DNA of 64,000 bases from Mannheimia indoligenes. Lineage in GTDB: Bacteria > Pseudomonadota > Gammaproteobacteria > Enterobacterales > Pasteurellaceae. Below are positions 49,899 to 58,416 of this stretch, in pieces; positions within the stretch are counted from its first letter, which is position 1; each line of letters begins with the position of its first letter. The position numbers and the translations under genes are program-made. Location: the NCBI RefSeq assembly GCF_036880405.1, contig NZ_JBAJJM010000001.1, positions 248,001-312,000 of the forward strand, given 5' to 3'. The notes beneath the pieces were generated by a model. That model ran no database searches and was not told where the DNA came from. It saw only the letters and a list, made by a program, of their open reading frames with translations.

Positions 49899-50354
49899 TT
49901 AGACCGCTTGATGATTTTTAGCCTGTAGAGCTAACCATTTCAACTTGTTTTCTTCTACTTTACGACCAAAACCGTTATAGAACACCATTGCAATAATCGC
50001 TACTAAAATACCTGCGGCAGTTGCTTTTAATGCTAAGGAAAGATTTACCATAATAGCGGCAGCATCAATATCGCCACCTGATTGTCCTAAGTTGTAGAAG
50101 GTGAGAAGAATACCAATAACTGTGCCTAATAGCCCGATATAAGGTGCATTTGAGCCAATAGTAGAAAGGGTAGTTAGGTTGTGGGTTAAGTCGATTTCTA
50201 ATTCTTCCAAAGTGCTATATTTGGAAATATCCATTTTTGAATAGAACATAATACGTTCAATTGCTTTCCACACGCAAATAACGCTTAATAAGCCTAGTAA
50301 TCCTAAAATAACGAAGTCTGTATAACGTTCTAAAAAATGAAAAAGTTGATTCAT
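49899..50354 (-). CDS. exbB: Biopolymer transport protein ExbB
   Basis: A 151-residue MotA/TolQ-type proton channel subunit with three membrane helices, the short form typical of Haemophilus and relatives. Conserved stretch APYIGLLGTVIGILLTFYNLG and LSLALKATAAGILVAIIAMVFYN. The ATG at 50354 begins MNQLFHFLERYTDF and has a GAGGTTT ribosome binding site; the longer in-frame start at 50420 would cover the promoter. First gene of the operon. Confidence 0.95.
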   Translation of the reverse strand: MNQLFHFLERYTDFVILGLLGLLSVICVWKAIERIMFYSKMDISKYSTLEELEIDLTHNLTTLSTIGSNAPYIGLLGTVIGILLTFYNLGQSGGDIDAAAIMVNLSLALKATAAGILVAIIAMVFYNGFGRKVEENKLKWLALQAKNHQAV

Positions 50355-50406
50355 ATAAAACCTCAAATAAAAAATGGATAAATCTTGCATTTGAAAATAG
50401 TTCGCA

Positions 50407-50435
50407 ATTATATAAGACAAACATCAATTTTTCAA
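50407..50435 (-). promoter_or_regulatory. Sigma-70-type promoter of exbB-exbD-tonB
   Basis: On the minus strand TTGAAA (50430-50435) is separated by 17 bases from TATAAT (50407-50412), 50-80 bases before exbB. I do not see a convincing Fur box over it, although Fur control would be expected. Confidence 0.6.
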
Positions 50436-50500
50436 CTTGAAATAATCGCCGATACCTTCGCTATTTTGTGGTATAGTTTCGCCATTTTTGAGGATAAATT

Positions 50501-50830
50501 ATGACTGATATTACATTTAAAGAAATTACTCCCCAGCAAGCGTGGGAGATGATTGAAAACGACGGTGCGGTACTTGCCGATGTGCGTGATGCTCGCCGCT
50601 ATGTTTATAGCCACCCACAAGATGCTTTTCATTTAACTAACCAAAGCTACGGCAAATTTTTAGATGAAGTTGATTATGATGATCCTGTTGTTGTCATTTG
50701 TTATCACGGGGTGAGTAGCCAAAGTACCGCTCAATTTTTGATTGAGCAGGGATTTGAAAACGTTTACAGCGTAAAAGGTGGTTTTGAAGCGTGGGAAAGA
50801 AACGGGCTACCTATTGAAACCTCTTATTAA
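50501..50830 (+). CDS. glpE: Thiosulfate sulfurtransferase GlpE (rhodanese)
   Basis: A 109-residue single-domain rhodanese that moves sulfane sulfur from thiosulfate to acceptors. The active-site loop is CYHGVSSQ, with the catalytic cysteine near residue 64-65, preceded by ADVRDARRYVYSHP. Length matches GlpE. It is not linked to glpG or glpR here. It stands divergent from exbB and 43 bases before cnoX. Confidence 0.95.
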   Translation: MTDITFKEITPQQAWEMIENDGAVLADVRDARRYVYSHPQDAFHLTNQSYGKFLDEVDYDDPVVVICYHGVSSQSTAQFLIEQGFENVYSVKGGFEAWERNGLPIETSY

Positions 50831-50873
50831 TTCTACAATATAAAATGTAATTTTTAGCTTAAAGAAGGTTTTT

Positions 50874-51719
50874 ATGGACTATTTGGTAAATGTAAACGAA
50901 CAAAATTTTAGTGAAGTGTGGAGTGCCGCCGGGCAAATACCTACAGTGTTCCATTTTATTTCTCCCCGTGAGGTTGCCTCGCTAGAAATGGATGCCTTAC
51001 TCCGCCGTATTGCGGATGAAAATCCACAGCAATTTTTGTTGGCAACGATTAACTGCGATGAACAGCAGACATTAGCCGCACAGTTTCGCATTCAACAAAT
51101 TCCAACGCTTTATCTCTTCTCGAACGGTCAGCCGATTGATGCTATTCAAGGTGCGGTAAGTGAGCAAGAGTTGCGAATTCGGCTTGCTAACATTCTGCCG
51201 AAAGAGGAAGATCTTAAATTTCACCAAGCCTTAGAGCTTCTACAAGATCAACGTTACGATGAAGCATTGCCTCTATTAAAAGCAGCTTGGGAAATGACGG
51301 ACAAGAAAAACAGCGATTTTGCTTTGCTCTATGCTGAAACTTATATCGCAATGAGAAATGTTGAGCCGGCTCGTGAAATCTTAAAAGCTATTCCAATTCA
51401 AGACAGAGACAGCCGCTGGCACGGTTTGCAGGCTCAAATCGAGTTATTAGAGCAGGCGAGTGAATCCCCCGAGTTGCAACAGTTGCAAGCCGATTATGCT
51501 CAAAGCAAAACACCTGAAATTGCGATTAAACTAGCTAATCAATTACACCAAGCTCACAAAAATGAAGAAGCTCTAACGCTCTTATTTGATTGGTTGAAGT
51601 CAGATTTGAATGTATCAAACGGCGAGCTGAAAAACCAATTTTTAGCTATATTATCAGCACTTGGAACAGATCCTATTGTGCCTAAATTCAGAAGACAGCT
51701 TTATTCTCTGTTATATTAA
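50874..51719 (+). CDS. cnoX: Thioredoxin-fold chaperedoxin CnoX (YbbN)
   Basis: A 281-residue cytoplasmic holdase that protects proteins from overoxidation and passes clients to GroEL/DnaK in E. coli. It has an N-terminal thioredoxin domain (about residues 1-110) with TPTLYLFSNGQPIDAIQG but with SPREV where a redox CxxC would be, so it is not a reductase, and a C-terminal set of TPR-like helices (FHQALELLQDQRYDEALPLLKAAW onward). AAGAAGG ribosome binding site. Probably cotranscribed with glpE. Confidence 0.9.
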   Translation: MDYLVNVNEQNFSEVWSAAGQIPTVFHFISPREVASLEMDALLRRIADENPQQFLLATINCDEQQTLAAQFRIQQIPTLYLFSNGQPIDAIQGAVSEQELRIRLANILPKEEDLKFHQALELLQDQRYDEALPLLKAAWEMTDKKNSDFALLYAETYIAMRNVEPAREILKAIPIQDRDSRWHGLQAQIELLEQASESPELQQLQADYAQSKTPEIAIKLANQLHQAHKNEEALTLLFDWLKSDLNVSNGELKNQFLAILSALGTDPIVPKFRRQLYSLLY

Positions 51720-51726
51720 TGAAATG

Positions 51727-51757
51727 AAAATGCCGTAATTGATTACGGCATTTTTGT
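51727..51757. terminator. Terminator between cnoX and dhaM
   Basis: AAAATGCCGTAA (51727-51738) pairs with TTACGGCATTTT (51743-51754), four-base loop; A- and T-rich flanks allow use in both directions. Confidence 0.85.
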
Positions 51758-51770
51758 TTGTGAATTTAGA

Positions 51771-52178
51771 TTATTCAGCCTGCTCTTGTTTAAGTTGAGC
51801 GGCTTCATTGGCTTCTTTTAAAATTAACTCTAAGCTATCACCGGCTGATGCTGCTACCACCGCAGCAAAAGCTCCCTCCACTAAAGGTGCGTAGCTGATA
51901 ACCACTTTTTCGGCAATTTCCGGTTCGAGTAAATCAATGGCGGTTTGGGTACTTAATACTGCACTGCCTAAATCGACAAAAACAATCACACCATCAGGTG
52001 TAAAGACCGATTCAATCGCCTGCATAATTTTAACGGCGTCAGTGCCGATCGGATTCTCCGCATCGTCAATTCCCCCTGCAACAGCAATCTGACAACCACC
52101 TTGAGCCATTTGTGAAAGAATTTCTGCAACTCCTTCAGCCAGTTTTGCACTATGGGAAACAATTACTAAATTAACCAT
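51771..52178 (-). CDS. dhaM: Dihydroxyacetone kinase phosphoryl donor DhaM (EIIA domain only)
   Basis: A 135-residue PTS EIIA-Man-type protein that receives phosphate from HPr and passes it to DhaL-bound ADP. The phosphorylatable histidine is His9 in LVIVSHSAKLAEG. E. coli DhaM carries extra HPr and enzyme-I-like domains; this one is a single domain like that of Lactococcus, so it must depend on the general HPr. Last gene of dhaKLM, with AAGGAG ribosome binding site. Confidence 0.94.
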   Translation of the reverse strand: MVNLVIVSHSAKLAEGVAEILSQMAQGGCQIAVAGGIDDAENPIGTDAVKIMQAIESVFTPDGVIVFVDLGSAVLSTQTAIDLLEPEIAEKVVISYAPLVEGAFAAVVAASAGDSLELILKEANEAAQLKQEQAE

Positions 52179-52187
52179 TGTAGCTCC

Positions 52188-52814
52188 TTATTGCACTGCA
52201 TCTGTCAAGGCTTTAAAAATGTAATAACTCGATGTTGCTCCCGGATCTTGATGCCCTGCACTTCGTTCTCCCAAATAACTGGCTCGCCCTTTTTTAGCAA
52301 TAAGTGGAATCGTTTGATTTGCAAAATGTTCTGCTTTTTCGACCGCTTGTAACAAAATTGAGCCAATCGATTGAGAGGTATCCGCTTTTTTTAGCTCTTC
52401 CAGCAAAGGCAACCACAGATCGCACATTGTTTTGTCGCCAATTTCTGCTTTCCCTCGTTGCACAATGCCTTCAACCCCTTGCTCTAAACAGAGTAGCAAA
52501 TCTGAAAAGCTGAGAGCTTCTTTTGCATTTGTGCTTTGAGCAGCTTTAATGAAAAATGTACCGTAAAGTGGACCGCTTGCACCGCCAACTTGTGAAAGTA
52601 AGGTCATTCCGACTGTTTTCAAAATTGTGCCGATGTCTTTGTCTTCCACCGTTTTAGCTTTTTCAGTTGCTTTGCTAAAGCCACGCTGCATATTCAAGCC
52701 GTGATCTCCATCGCCGATAACGGTATCCAACTCGGTCAAATAATCACGCTTTTCGTCCATTACTTGTTGGCATAATTCAAGCCATTTTAAAATTTGTTGT
52801 TTTGATATTTTCAT
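52188..52814 (-). CDS. dhaL: Dihydroxyacetone kinase ADP-binding subunit DhaL
   Basis: A 208-residue helical-barrel subunit that holds ADP and transfers phosphate to dihydroxyacetone on DhaK. The Mg-ADP-binding motif TVIGDGDHGLNM (about residues 29-40) and GGASGPLYGTFF and SAGHQDPGATS are present. The ATG at 52814 with GAAGGGAA ribosome binding site is used; the longer frame overlaps the dhaK end and is not conserved. It lies 19 bases after dhaK and 9 before dhaM. Confidence 0.96.
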   Translation of the reverse strand: MKISKQQILKWLELCQQVMDEKRDYLTELDTVIGDGDHGLNMQRGFSKATEKAKTVEDKDIGTILKTVGMTLLSQVGGASGPLYGTFFIKAAQSTNAKEALSFSDLLLCLEQGVEGIVQRGKAEIGDKTMCDLWLPLLEELKKADTSQSIGSILLQAVEKAEHFANQTIPLIAKKGRASYLGERSAGHQDPGATSSYYIFKALTDAVQ

Positions 52815-52833
52815 ACTTTTCCCTTCAATGTGA

Positions 52834-53904
52834 TTATTCGCCCCAGCGTAATGCAGGAGTATTAACCGGTGCATCCCATAATTGTAGAATATCATCATCG
52901 GCTTTGAGTAAGGTGATTGACATTCCTTGCATATCCAGTGAGGTACAATAAGAACCGACAAGGCTACGTTCAATAGTTAAACCAAAAGCGTGGCACTCTT
53001 TTTCAAGGGAATCATAAACTGCGTAAAGTTCTGAAAGCGGCACTGAGCCAAGATTATTCACAAGAGCGATAACACGATCTCCTTTTTGTAAGGCTTGCTT
53101 ACTTTCTTCCACTTCATTCCATTGTTGATTTTGATTATCCCAGTGGCGAATTGTGCGAGTGTAATCGCCGTGAGCAATTAAAGTTTCAAACATCTGTTTG
53201 ACGGTCTTATCTAAATTCTCAAACGGACGGCGTTCAATGCCTGGTTCGCCGTGAATACCCACACCAAACTCCATTTCATTTTCTGCTAAGGTAAACGATG
53301 GCTTACCTGCGGCAGGAACGGTACAAGCACCTAGTGCAATGCCGATTGAATGCCCATTATTATTGAGTTTGTTACCAAGTTGAGCCAGTTCGGTTAAGGA
53401 ATAGCCTTTATCTGCCGCTGCCCCAAGTAATTTTTCAATTAGCACGGTATTGGCAACACCGCGGCGACCGGCGGTATAGAGGCTGTCTTTTACTGCCACA
53501 TCATCATCAACCAATACGGTCGCCACTTGAACACCACTGTCTGCCAATAATTCAGTTGCCGTTTCAAAGTTTAGTACATCACCGGTGTAGTTTTTGATGA
53601 TTAACAAAACGCCTTCGCCACGATCTAGTGCTAAACCACATTCAAACATTTGGTCTGGTGTTGGTGAGGTGAAAATTGCTCCTGGGCAAGCCCCATCAAG
53701 CATTCCTTTTCCAATAAAACCGGCGTGCATTGGCTCGTGTCCGCTTCCACCGCCTGAAATTAAAGCGACTTTCGGTTGATTACTTGGTGGTGTGCGATAA
53801 ATATAGACAGGTTCTTTATTTAATATTAAGTCGGAATGTGCTTTTACGAAACCGGAGAGTTGTTCAGCTAACACGGTTTCAATTGAATTAATAAGCTTTT
53901 TCAT
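52834..53904 (-). CDS. dhaK: Dihydroxyacetone kinase substrate-binding subunit DhaK
   Basis: A 356-residue subunit that binds dihydroxyacetone covalently through a histidine. Substrate-site motifs are LISGGGSGHEPMHAGFIGKGMLDGA, NYTGDVLNF, and GVGIHGEPGIERR with the hemiaminal-forming histidine. AAAGGAG ribosome binding site. First gene of dhaKLM; no dhaR regulator or glycerol dehydrogenase gene lies next to it. A CRP-like site upstream suggests carbon catabolite control. Confidence 0.97.
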   Translation of the reverse strand: MKKLINSIETVLAEQLSGFVKAHSDLILNKEPVYIYRTPPSNQPKVALISGGGSGHEPMHAGFIGKGMLDGACPGAIFTSPTPDQMFECGLALDRGEGVLLIIKNYTGDVLNFETATELLADSGVQVATVLVDDDVAVKDSLYTAGRRGVANTVLIEKLLGAAADKGYSLTELAQLGNKLNNNGHSIGIALGACTVPAAGKPSFTLAENEMEFGVGIHGEPGIERRPFENLDKTVKQMFETLIAHGDYTRTIRHWDNQNQQWNEVEESKQALQKGDRVIALVNNLGSVPLSELYAVYDSLEKECHAFGLTIERSLVGSYCTSLDMQGMSITLLKADDDILQLWDAPVNTPALRWGE

Positions 53905-53964
53905 AAGTTTTCTCCTTTTAGAAGCGAGTGAAGTTGTTCTAATCTACAGGAAAAATGCTGATAT

Positions 53965-53986
53965 TTCTGTTAAGTTTGTCACAAAA
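53965..53986. promoter_or_regulatory. CRP-like site upstream of dhaK
   Basis: TGTTA-N6-TCACA at 53968-53983 matches the CRP consensus TGTGA-N6-TCACA at nine of ten core positions. It lies about 65-80 bases before the dhaK start. Confidence 0.5.
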
Positions 53987-54071
53987 TCAAAAAAATGTGA
54001 GCGAAAGCGAAAATGGAGTTAAATGTGAATTTAAGATAAAATAGAGGCTAATTTCATTCAGAGGATTGATT

Positions 54072-55025
54072 ATGACAACTAAACACGCAAAACTTTTAAT
54101 TTTAGGCTCAGGTCCTGCTGGCTATACCGCAGCGGTGTATGCCGCTCGTGCTAACTTAAACCCTGTATTAGTTACGGGGATGCAACAAGGTGGGCAATTA
54201 ACCACTACTGATGAAATCGAAAACTGGCCGGGTGAATTTGAGCATACTACCGGCACGGAATTAATGAATAAAATGCTCAAGCACGCCGAAAAATTTGAAA
54301 CTGAAATTGTGTTTGACCATATCCACAGTGTAGATCTTTCTAAACGCCCATTCACGTTAAAAGGTGATTTAAACACTTTTACTTGTGATGCATTAATTAT
54401 TGCTACAGGGGCATCGGCAAAATATTTAGGCTTACCGTCTGAAGAACAATTTAAAGGCAGAGGTGTTTCGGCTTGTGCCACTTGTGATGGCTTTTTCTAT
54501 CGTAATAAACCTGTTGCGGTTGTAGGTGGTGGTAACACTGCTGTTGAAGAAGCGTTATATTTAGCGAATTTAGCGAGCGAAGTGCATTTGGTTCACCGCC
54601 GTGATAGCTTCCGTGCCGAGAAAATTTTATTAGGTCGCCTACAAAAACGTATTGAAGAAGGCAAAATCATACTTCATACCGACCGCACAGTCGAAGAAGT
54701 GTTGGGCGATAATATGGGTGTAACTGGCTTACGTTTAAAATCGACCAAAGAAGAACTGAACGAAGAAATCAAAGTTGATGGCTTCTTCGTAGCAATTGGG
54801 CACGCACCGAATACCGGCATTTTTGAAGGGCAGTTAGAGCTTGAAAATGGCTATATCAAAGTGAAATCAGGCTTGGAAGGCAATGCCACAGCTACTTCTG
54901 TGGAAGGTGTATTTGCGGCAGGCGATGTGATGGATCACAACTACCGCCAAGCCATCACTTCAGCCGGAACAGGCTGTATGGCAGCCCTTGATGCGGAACG
55001 TTTTTTAGATGCTCAAGAAGCATAA
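54072..55025 (+). CDS. trxB: Thioredoxin-disulfide reductase
   Basis: A 317-residue flavoprotein that reduces thioredoxin with NADPH. FAD motif LLILGSGPAGYTAAVYAARA, redox centre SACATCDG (Cys135, Cys138), NADPH motif VVGGGNTAVEEALYLA and the C-terminal GVFAAGDVMDHNYRQAITSAGTGCMAALDAE. The ATG at 54072 is used (GAGGATTG ribosome binding region); the TTG at 54066 is not. It is followed nine bases later by kdsB. Confidence 0.97.
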   Translation: MTTKHAKLLILGSGPAGYTAAVYAARANLNPVLVTGMQQGGQLTTTDEIENWPGEFEHTTGTELMNKMLKHAEKFETEIVFDHIHSVDLSKRPFTLKGDLNTFTCDALIIATGASAKYLGLPSEEQFKGRGVSACATCDGFFYRNKPVAVVGGGNTAVEEALYLANLASEVHLVHRRDSFRAEKILLGRLQKRIEEGKIILHTDRTVEEVLGDNMGVTGLRLKSTKEELNEEIKVDGFFVAIGHAPNTGIFEGQLELENGYIKVKSGLEGNATATSVEGVFAAGDVMDHNYRQAITSAGTGCMAALDAERFLDAQEA

Positions 55026-55034
55026 GGAACTGTA

Positions 55035-55790
55035 ATGAATTTTACCGTGATTATTCCGGCACGTTATGCCTCTAGCCGCTTGCCTCGCAAGCCGTTGTTG
55101 GATATTGCCGGCAAACCGATGATCCAACACGTTTGGGAAAAAGCCCAACTTTCGGGGGCAACTCGAGTAATTATTGCCACCGATCACCCAGAAATTGAAG
55201 CCACTGCTAAAGCCTTTGGGGCGGAAGTGTGTATGACATCAGACAAGCACAATTCCGGCACGGAGCGTTTGGCAGAAGTGATCGACAAAATGCAGATTGC
55301 GGATAACGACATCATCGTTAATATTCAAGGCGATGAGCCGTTAGTGCCACCGGTGATTGTGGAACAAGTGGCTCGCAATTTAGACGCCTACCAAGTGAAT
55401 ATGGCAACCCTTGGTGTGAAGTTGGAAACTCGAGAGGAATTATTCAATCCGAACGCCGTAAAAGCAGTAGCGGATAAAAACGGTATGGCGTTATATTTCT
55501 CGCGTGCCTCAATTCCGTTTGCCAGAGATAGCTTTCCGGATTGCGATGATAGTTTTATTGCTTCACAAGGCTACTTACGCCATATTGGCATTTACGCTTA
55601 CCGTGCCGGCTTTGTGAAACAGTATGTGGCTTGGCAGCCAACGGCATTGGAACAATTAGAATCCTTAGAGCAGTTGCGTGCTTTATGGTATGGCGAAAAA
55701 ATTCATATCGAACTGGCAAAAGAAGCCCCACAAGTGGGGGTGGACACGCCGGAGGATTTGGAAAGAGTGCGAGCGATTTTAGCTCGTTAA
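55035..55790 (+). CDS. kdsB: 3-deoxy-manno-octulosonate cytidylyltransferase
   Basis: Activates Kdo as CMP-Kdo for lipid A-core assembly. The 251-residue protein has FTVIIPARYASSRLPRKPL, IGRTxGIYAYR-like HIGIYAYRAGF, NIQGDEPLVPP and VDTPEDLERVR. It directly follows trxB and precedes an uptake-sequence region. The related LPS genes lpxK and ycaR lie 0.5 kb away on the other strand. Confidence 0.97.
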   Translation: MNFTVIIPARYASSRLPRKPLLDIAGKPMIQHVWEKAQLSGATRVIIATDHPEIEATAKAFGAEVCMTSDKHNSGTERLAEVIDKMQIADNDIIVNIQGDEPLVPPVIVEQVARNLDAYQVNMATLGVKLETREELFNPNAVKAVADKNGMALYFSRASIPFARDSFPDCDDSFIASQGYLRHIGIYAYRAGFVKQYVAWQPTALEQLESLEQLRALWYGEKIHIELAKEAPQVGVDTPEDLERVRAILAR

Positions 55791-55868
55791 TCAGTATTGC
55801 AAGCGGTTAAATTTCACCGATTTTTTGCAAAATTATGAGAAAAAACGACCGCTTGTCTAGGAGAAATT

Positions 55869-56288
55869 ATGTTAGGTAATATTTTAGGTTCATTGGCATC
55901 GTCTGTTTTGGGCGGCAACAACCAATCAACCGCAATTCAATTAATTCAAAACTTACTGCAATCACAAGGTGGTGTGGAAGGTTTAATCGCTAAATTCCAA
56001 GAAGGCGGCTTAGACGATTTATTACGCACTTGGGTTAGCAGCGATGAAGATAATGCTCCGGTATCAAGCGAGCAAATCAGTAATGTTTTTGGTCAAGAAA
56101 ATATTCAAAATGCAGCTCAAGACGCCGGTGTGGATGCGACAGATGCGAGTGAGTTATTAGCTCAGCTACTCCCTAAAATCGTGGATACTTTGACTCCAAA
56201 CGGCAATGTAGATGATTTAAAAAATCTGGGGGCTGATGACTTATTAGCTCAAGCAGCTAAAGGAATTTTGGGTAACTTATTCAAATAA
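55869..56288 (+). CDS. yidB: YidB-family (DUF937) protein
   Basis: A 139-residue protein of the YidB/DUF937 family with MLGNILGSLASSVLGGNNQ, LIQNLLQSQGGVEGLIAKFQEGGLDDLLRTWVSS and LLPKIVDTLTPNG. Rich in Ala, Gly, Leu and Asp. Its role is unknown. A near-exact and one exact uptake sequence (55848-55856) precede it. GGAGAAA ribosome binding site. A palindromic terminator follows. Confidence 0.9.
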   Translation: MLGNILGSLASSVLGGNNQSTAIQLIQNLLQSQGGVEGLIAKFQEGGLDDLLRTWVSSDEDNAPVSSEQISNVFGQENIQNAAQDAGVDATDASELLAQLLPKIVDTLTPNGNVDDLKNLGADDLLAQAAKGILGNLFK

Positions 56289-56293
56289 AACAA

Positions 56294-56319
56294 AGGGCTG
56301 ATTTAAATCAGCCCTATCT
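56294..56319. terminator. Bidirectional palindromic terminator
   Basis: A perfect 22-bp palindrome at 56294-56315 (arms AGGGCTGATTT and AAATCAGCCCT) lies between yidB and the convergent ycaR-type gene. Confidence 0.75.
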
Positions 56320-56481
56320 TTATAAAGCTTTCCCTGCTTCGGGTAACAATTCAGGAATGCCGTTTTTAATCGGATAAGCAATATTGAGCTTAGGGTTGAT
56401 TAATAGATTGTTCTCTTTATCCCATTCTAACTTTTCATTAGAGACAGGGCAGACAAGGTTCTTGAGTACTTTTTCATTCAT
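56320..56481 (-). CDS. ycaR: Trm112/YcaR-family small protein
   Basis: A 53-residue protein reading MNEKVLKNLVCPVSNEKLEW, then a middle part, then AYPIKNGIPELLPEAGKAL. The single CPV motif with NGIP.LLP is typical of YcaR, a Trm112-like family usually encoded between lpxK and kdsB, as here. It starts at the ATG at 56481, overlapping the end of lpxK by eight bases (ATGAATGA), which implies translational coupling. Function unknown; the family is thought to support partner enzymes. Confidence 0.9.
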   Translation of the reverse strand: MNEKVLKNLVCPVSNEKLEWDKENNLLINPKLNIAYPIKNGIPELLPEAGKAL

Positions 56482-57460
56482 TTTCTTTTCCTAGTTTTTG
56501 TAGAATTGGCGTTAATAAACAAGCGGTCGATTTTTCCGAAAATTTTGCAGAAACCGGCACATACCACCAATTTTTTTGAGCGAATGCTTTGCATTTTACC
56601 GCATCTTTTTCCGTCATCAATAATGGAGTTTGGCTGTCGGCTAATGTTTTCAGTTGATTGGCATCAAAATCTTGATGATCGGCAAAGCCTTGCGTTTTGG
56701 CAAGCGGAATACCTAATTTTTCCAGCATAGTGAAAAATCGTGGTGGATGCCCGATTCCTGCAATGGCGACACAAGGTTGGCTAAATTCACTTAAAGGTCT
56801 ATATTCATTAGTTAGAAGATTAACCGCTGAACTTGGCTCTAGACTCATTAAATGTTCATTTGACTTGGCAATTCCGCCGTTGCAAATGATGGCATCTACC
56901 GAATTTAAACGGCTTGGCAGCTCACGCAATCCACCGGCAGGTAACACAAAACCGTTGCCGAAACGTCTTTTACCATCAACGACCACCCATTCCAAATCTC
57001 GCTGTAGAGCATAGTGCTGCAAGCCATCATCGGTGATGATTAAATCTAACTCAAATTGGCTAAGCAATAATTCAATACTTTGCTGACGGTTAGGGGAAAC
57101 CGCCAATGGTACATTAGTGCGTTGCACAATCAACACCGGTTCATCGCCCACCATTTCAGCAGAACTCTGCTGTGTAACAAGCTGTGGAAATACTTTATTT
57201 TTCCCACCATAACCGCGAGAAACCACGCCCACTTTTACTCCGCGTTGTTGTAATTGTTCCACTAACCAAACCACCACCGGCGTTTTTCCATTACCGCCAA
57301 CCGAAATATTACCCACCACCAACACAGGCACAGGTGAACGGTACGATTGCAAAATATTCAGAGAATATAACCGCTTGCGAACGTAGCTAATCAACCAAAA
57401 CAGCAATGAAAGCGGCGAAAGCAGCCACGTGATAAGGGATTTTGTTTGCCAGATTTTCAT
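56474..57460 (-). CDS. lpxK: Tetraacyldisaccharide 4'-kinase LpxK
   Basis: Phosphorylates the 4' position of the lipid A disaccharide at the inner membrane. The 328-residue protein has an N-terminal hydrophobic anchor (LLSPLSLLFWLISYVRK), the P-loop VVGNISVGGNGKTPVVVWL (about residues 48-66), DDGLQHYALQRDLEWVVVDG and GHPPRFF. In relatives msbA precedes it; here a Fic-domain gene ends six bases before its start, so its transcription now depends on that gene's promoter or read-through from clpX. Confidence 0.95.
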   Translation of the reverse strand: MKIWQTKSLITWLLSPLSLLFWLISYVRKRLYSLNILQSYRSPVPVLVVGNISVGGNGKTPVVVWLVEQLQQRGVKVGVVSRGYGGKNKVFPQLVTQQSSAEMVGDEPVLIVQRTNVPLAVSPNRQQSIELLLSQFELDLIITDDGLQHYALQRDLEWVVVDGKRRFGNGFVLPAGGLRELPSRLNSVDAIICNGGIAKSNEHLMSLEPSSAVNLLTNEYRPLSEFSQPCVAIAGIGHPPRFFTMLEKLGIPLAKTQGFADHQDFDANQLKTLADSQTPLLMTEKDAVKCKAFAQKNWWYVPVSAKFSEKSTACLLTPILQKLGKENE

Positions 57461-57466
57461 TTGATA

Positions 57467-58339
57467 TTACTCAATATAATAAATTCTATTTTTATTTTCA
57501 CCTTGTGCTGTCAGTAAACCGAGTTTCACAAATTTTGCTAGGTATCGTCTTGCTGTGGCTGGACTTAATTCTAGTAACTGTACGGCTTTTTGGTTGGTAA
57601 TCATCGCATTTTCAGATAAATAGCTTTTTATTCTTTGGAAGATCAATTGCTCTTTATCGCTTATTTTATCGCTCATTTTATCGCTCATTTTATTTATTGA
57701 ATAAGCATTTAATGTCGTAAGGATTGCCTCAAGCATAAACTCAATAAAATCGGTAGAATCGTTTTTTATATTGCTACTATTAAGTGCTTGGTAGTAACGC
57801 TGTTGATGCTGATATACGATAGTTTCAATAGGAAGCCATTCAAAAAGTGAATCCCATTGACTTAAAATTAAACTTTGCCATAAACGCCCAATTCTGCCAT
57901 TTCCATCTGCAAAAGGGTGGATTATTTCCAACTCAAAATGAACAATACAGCTTTTGATTAATGTATGGACTTCACTCTTTTCTGCCCATTTAAGTAAGTT
58001 TTGAACTAATTTAGGGACAAAATCAGCTTTAGCACCAATGTGGACAATATTTTCTCCACTATAGACAGCAACTTCTCTGTTTCTAAATTTCCCTGACTCT
58101 TTAATCAGATCTTGAGTGAGTAGTTTGTGAGCAAGAATACGTTTACCGTTTAAAATACCTGTAACTTGCTCTAGAGTCAAAGGGTTGCTTTCAATCGCCA
58201 ATGAGGATTGGATTGAACGAATACGTTGCTCTTTCCGTAAATGCAGATCCCGTTTTTCTAATGATAGCCGACCAACAAGGGAAGAAATATCCACAATATA
58301 ATTAACTATTTTATGGTTAATGGTAAATTTTGGTTCCAT
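57467..58339 (-). CDS. Fic-domain protein with winged-helix C-terminus
   Basis: A 290-residue Fic/DOC protein. The catalytic motif HPFADGNGRIGRL is complete (residues 141-153). An inhibitory-helix-like SSLAIES lies at 45-51, as in class II Fic proteins whose N-terminal helix blocks ATP binding. The C-terminal 55 residues form a winged helix (NQKAVQLLELSPATARRYLAKFVKLGLLT). Fic enzymes AMPylate or otherwise modify target proteins; the target here is unknown. Between the domains a 12-bp tandem repeat encodes MSDK repeats. AAGGGAAG ribosome binding site. Position just upstream of lpxK is unusual. Confidence 0.93.
   Translation of the reverse strand: MEPKFTINHKIVNYIVDISSLVGRLSLEKRDLHLRKEQRIRSIQSSLAIESNPLTLEQVTGILNGKRILAHKLLTQDLIKESGKFRNREVAVYSGENIVHIGAKADFVPKLVQNLLKWAEKSEVHTLIKSCIVHFELEIIHPFADGNGRIGRLWQSLILSQWDSLFEWLPIETIVYQHQQRYYQALNSSNIKNDSTDFIEFMLEAILTTLNAYSINKMSDKMSDKISDKEQLIFQRIKSYLSENAMITNQKAVQLLELSPATARRYLAKFVKLGLLTAQGENKNRIYYIE
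57650..57691. repeat. 12-bp tandem repeat in the Fic gene
   Basis: About 3.5 copies of TTTTATCGCTCA (57650-57661 with two changes, 57662-57673, 57674-57685, partial to 57691) encode MSDK-type repeats. Copy number changes would keep frame and alter the linker length. Confidence 0.7.
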
Positions 58340-58416
58340 TACATTCTTCCCTTATTGTAAATAGTTTGAAATTTTTTGTTTAAAAATCCTCTAAACTTTC
58401 AAATATTTCGTAACTA

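Noticed and set aside
50340..50435. A Fur box at the exbB promoter
   Set aside because: Only scattered matches to the consensus; no 7-1-7 or 19-base site convincing enough to report.
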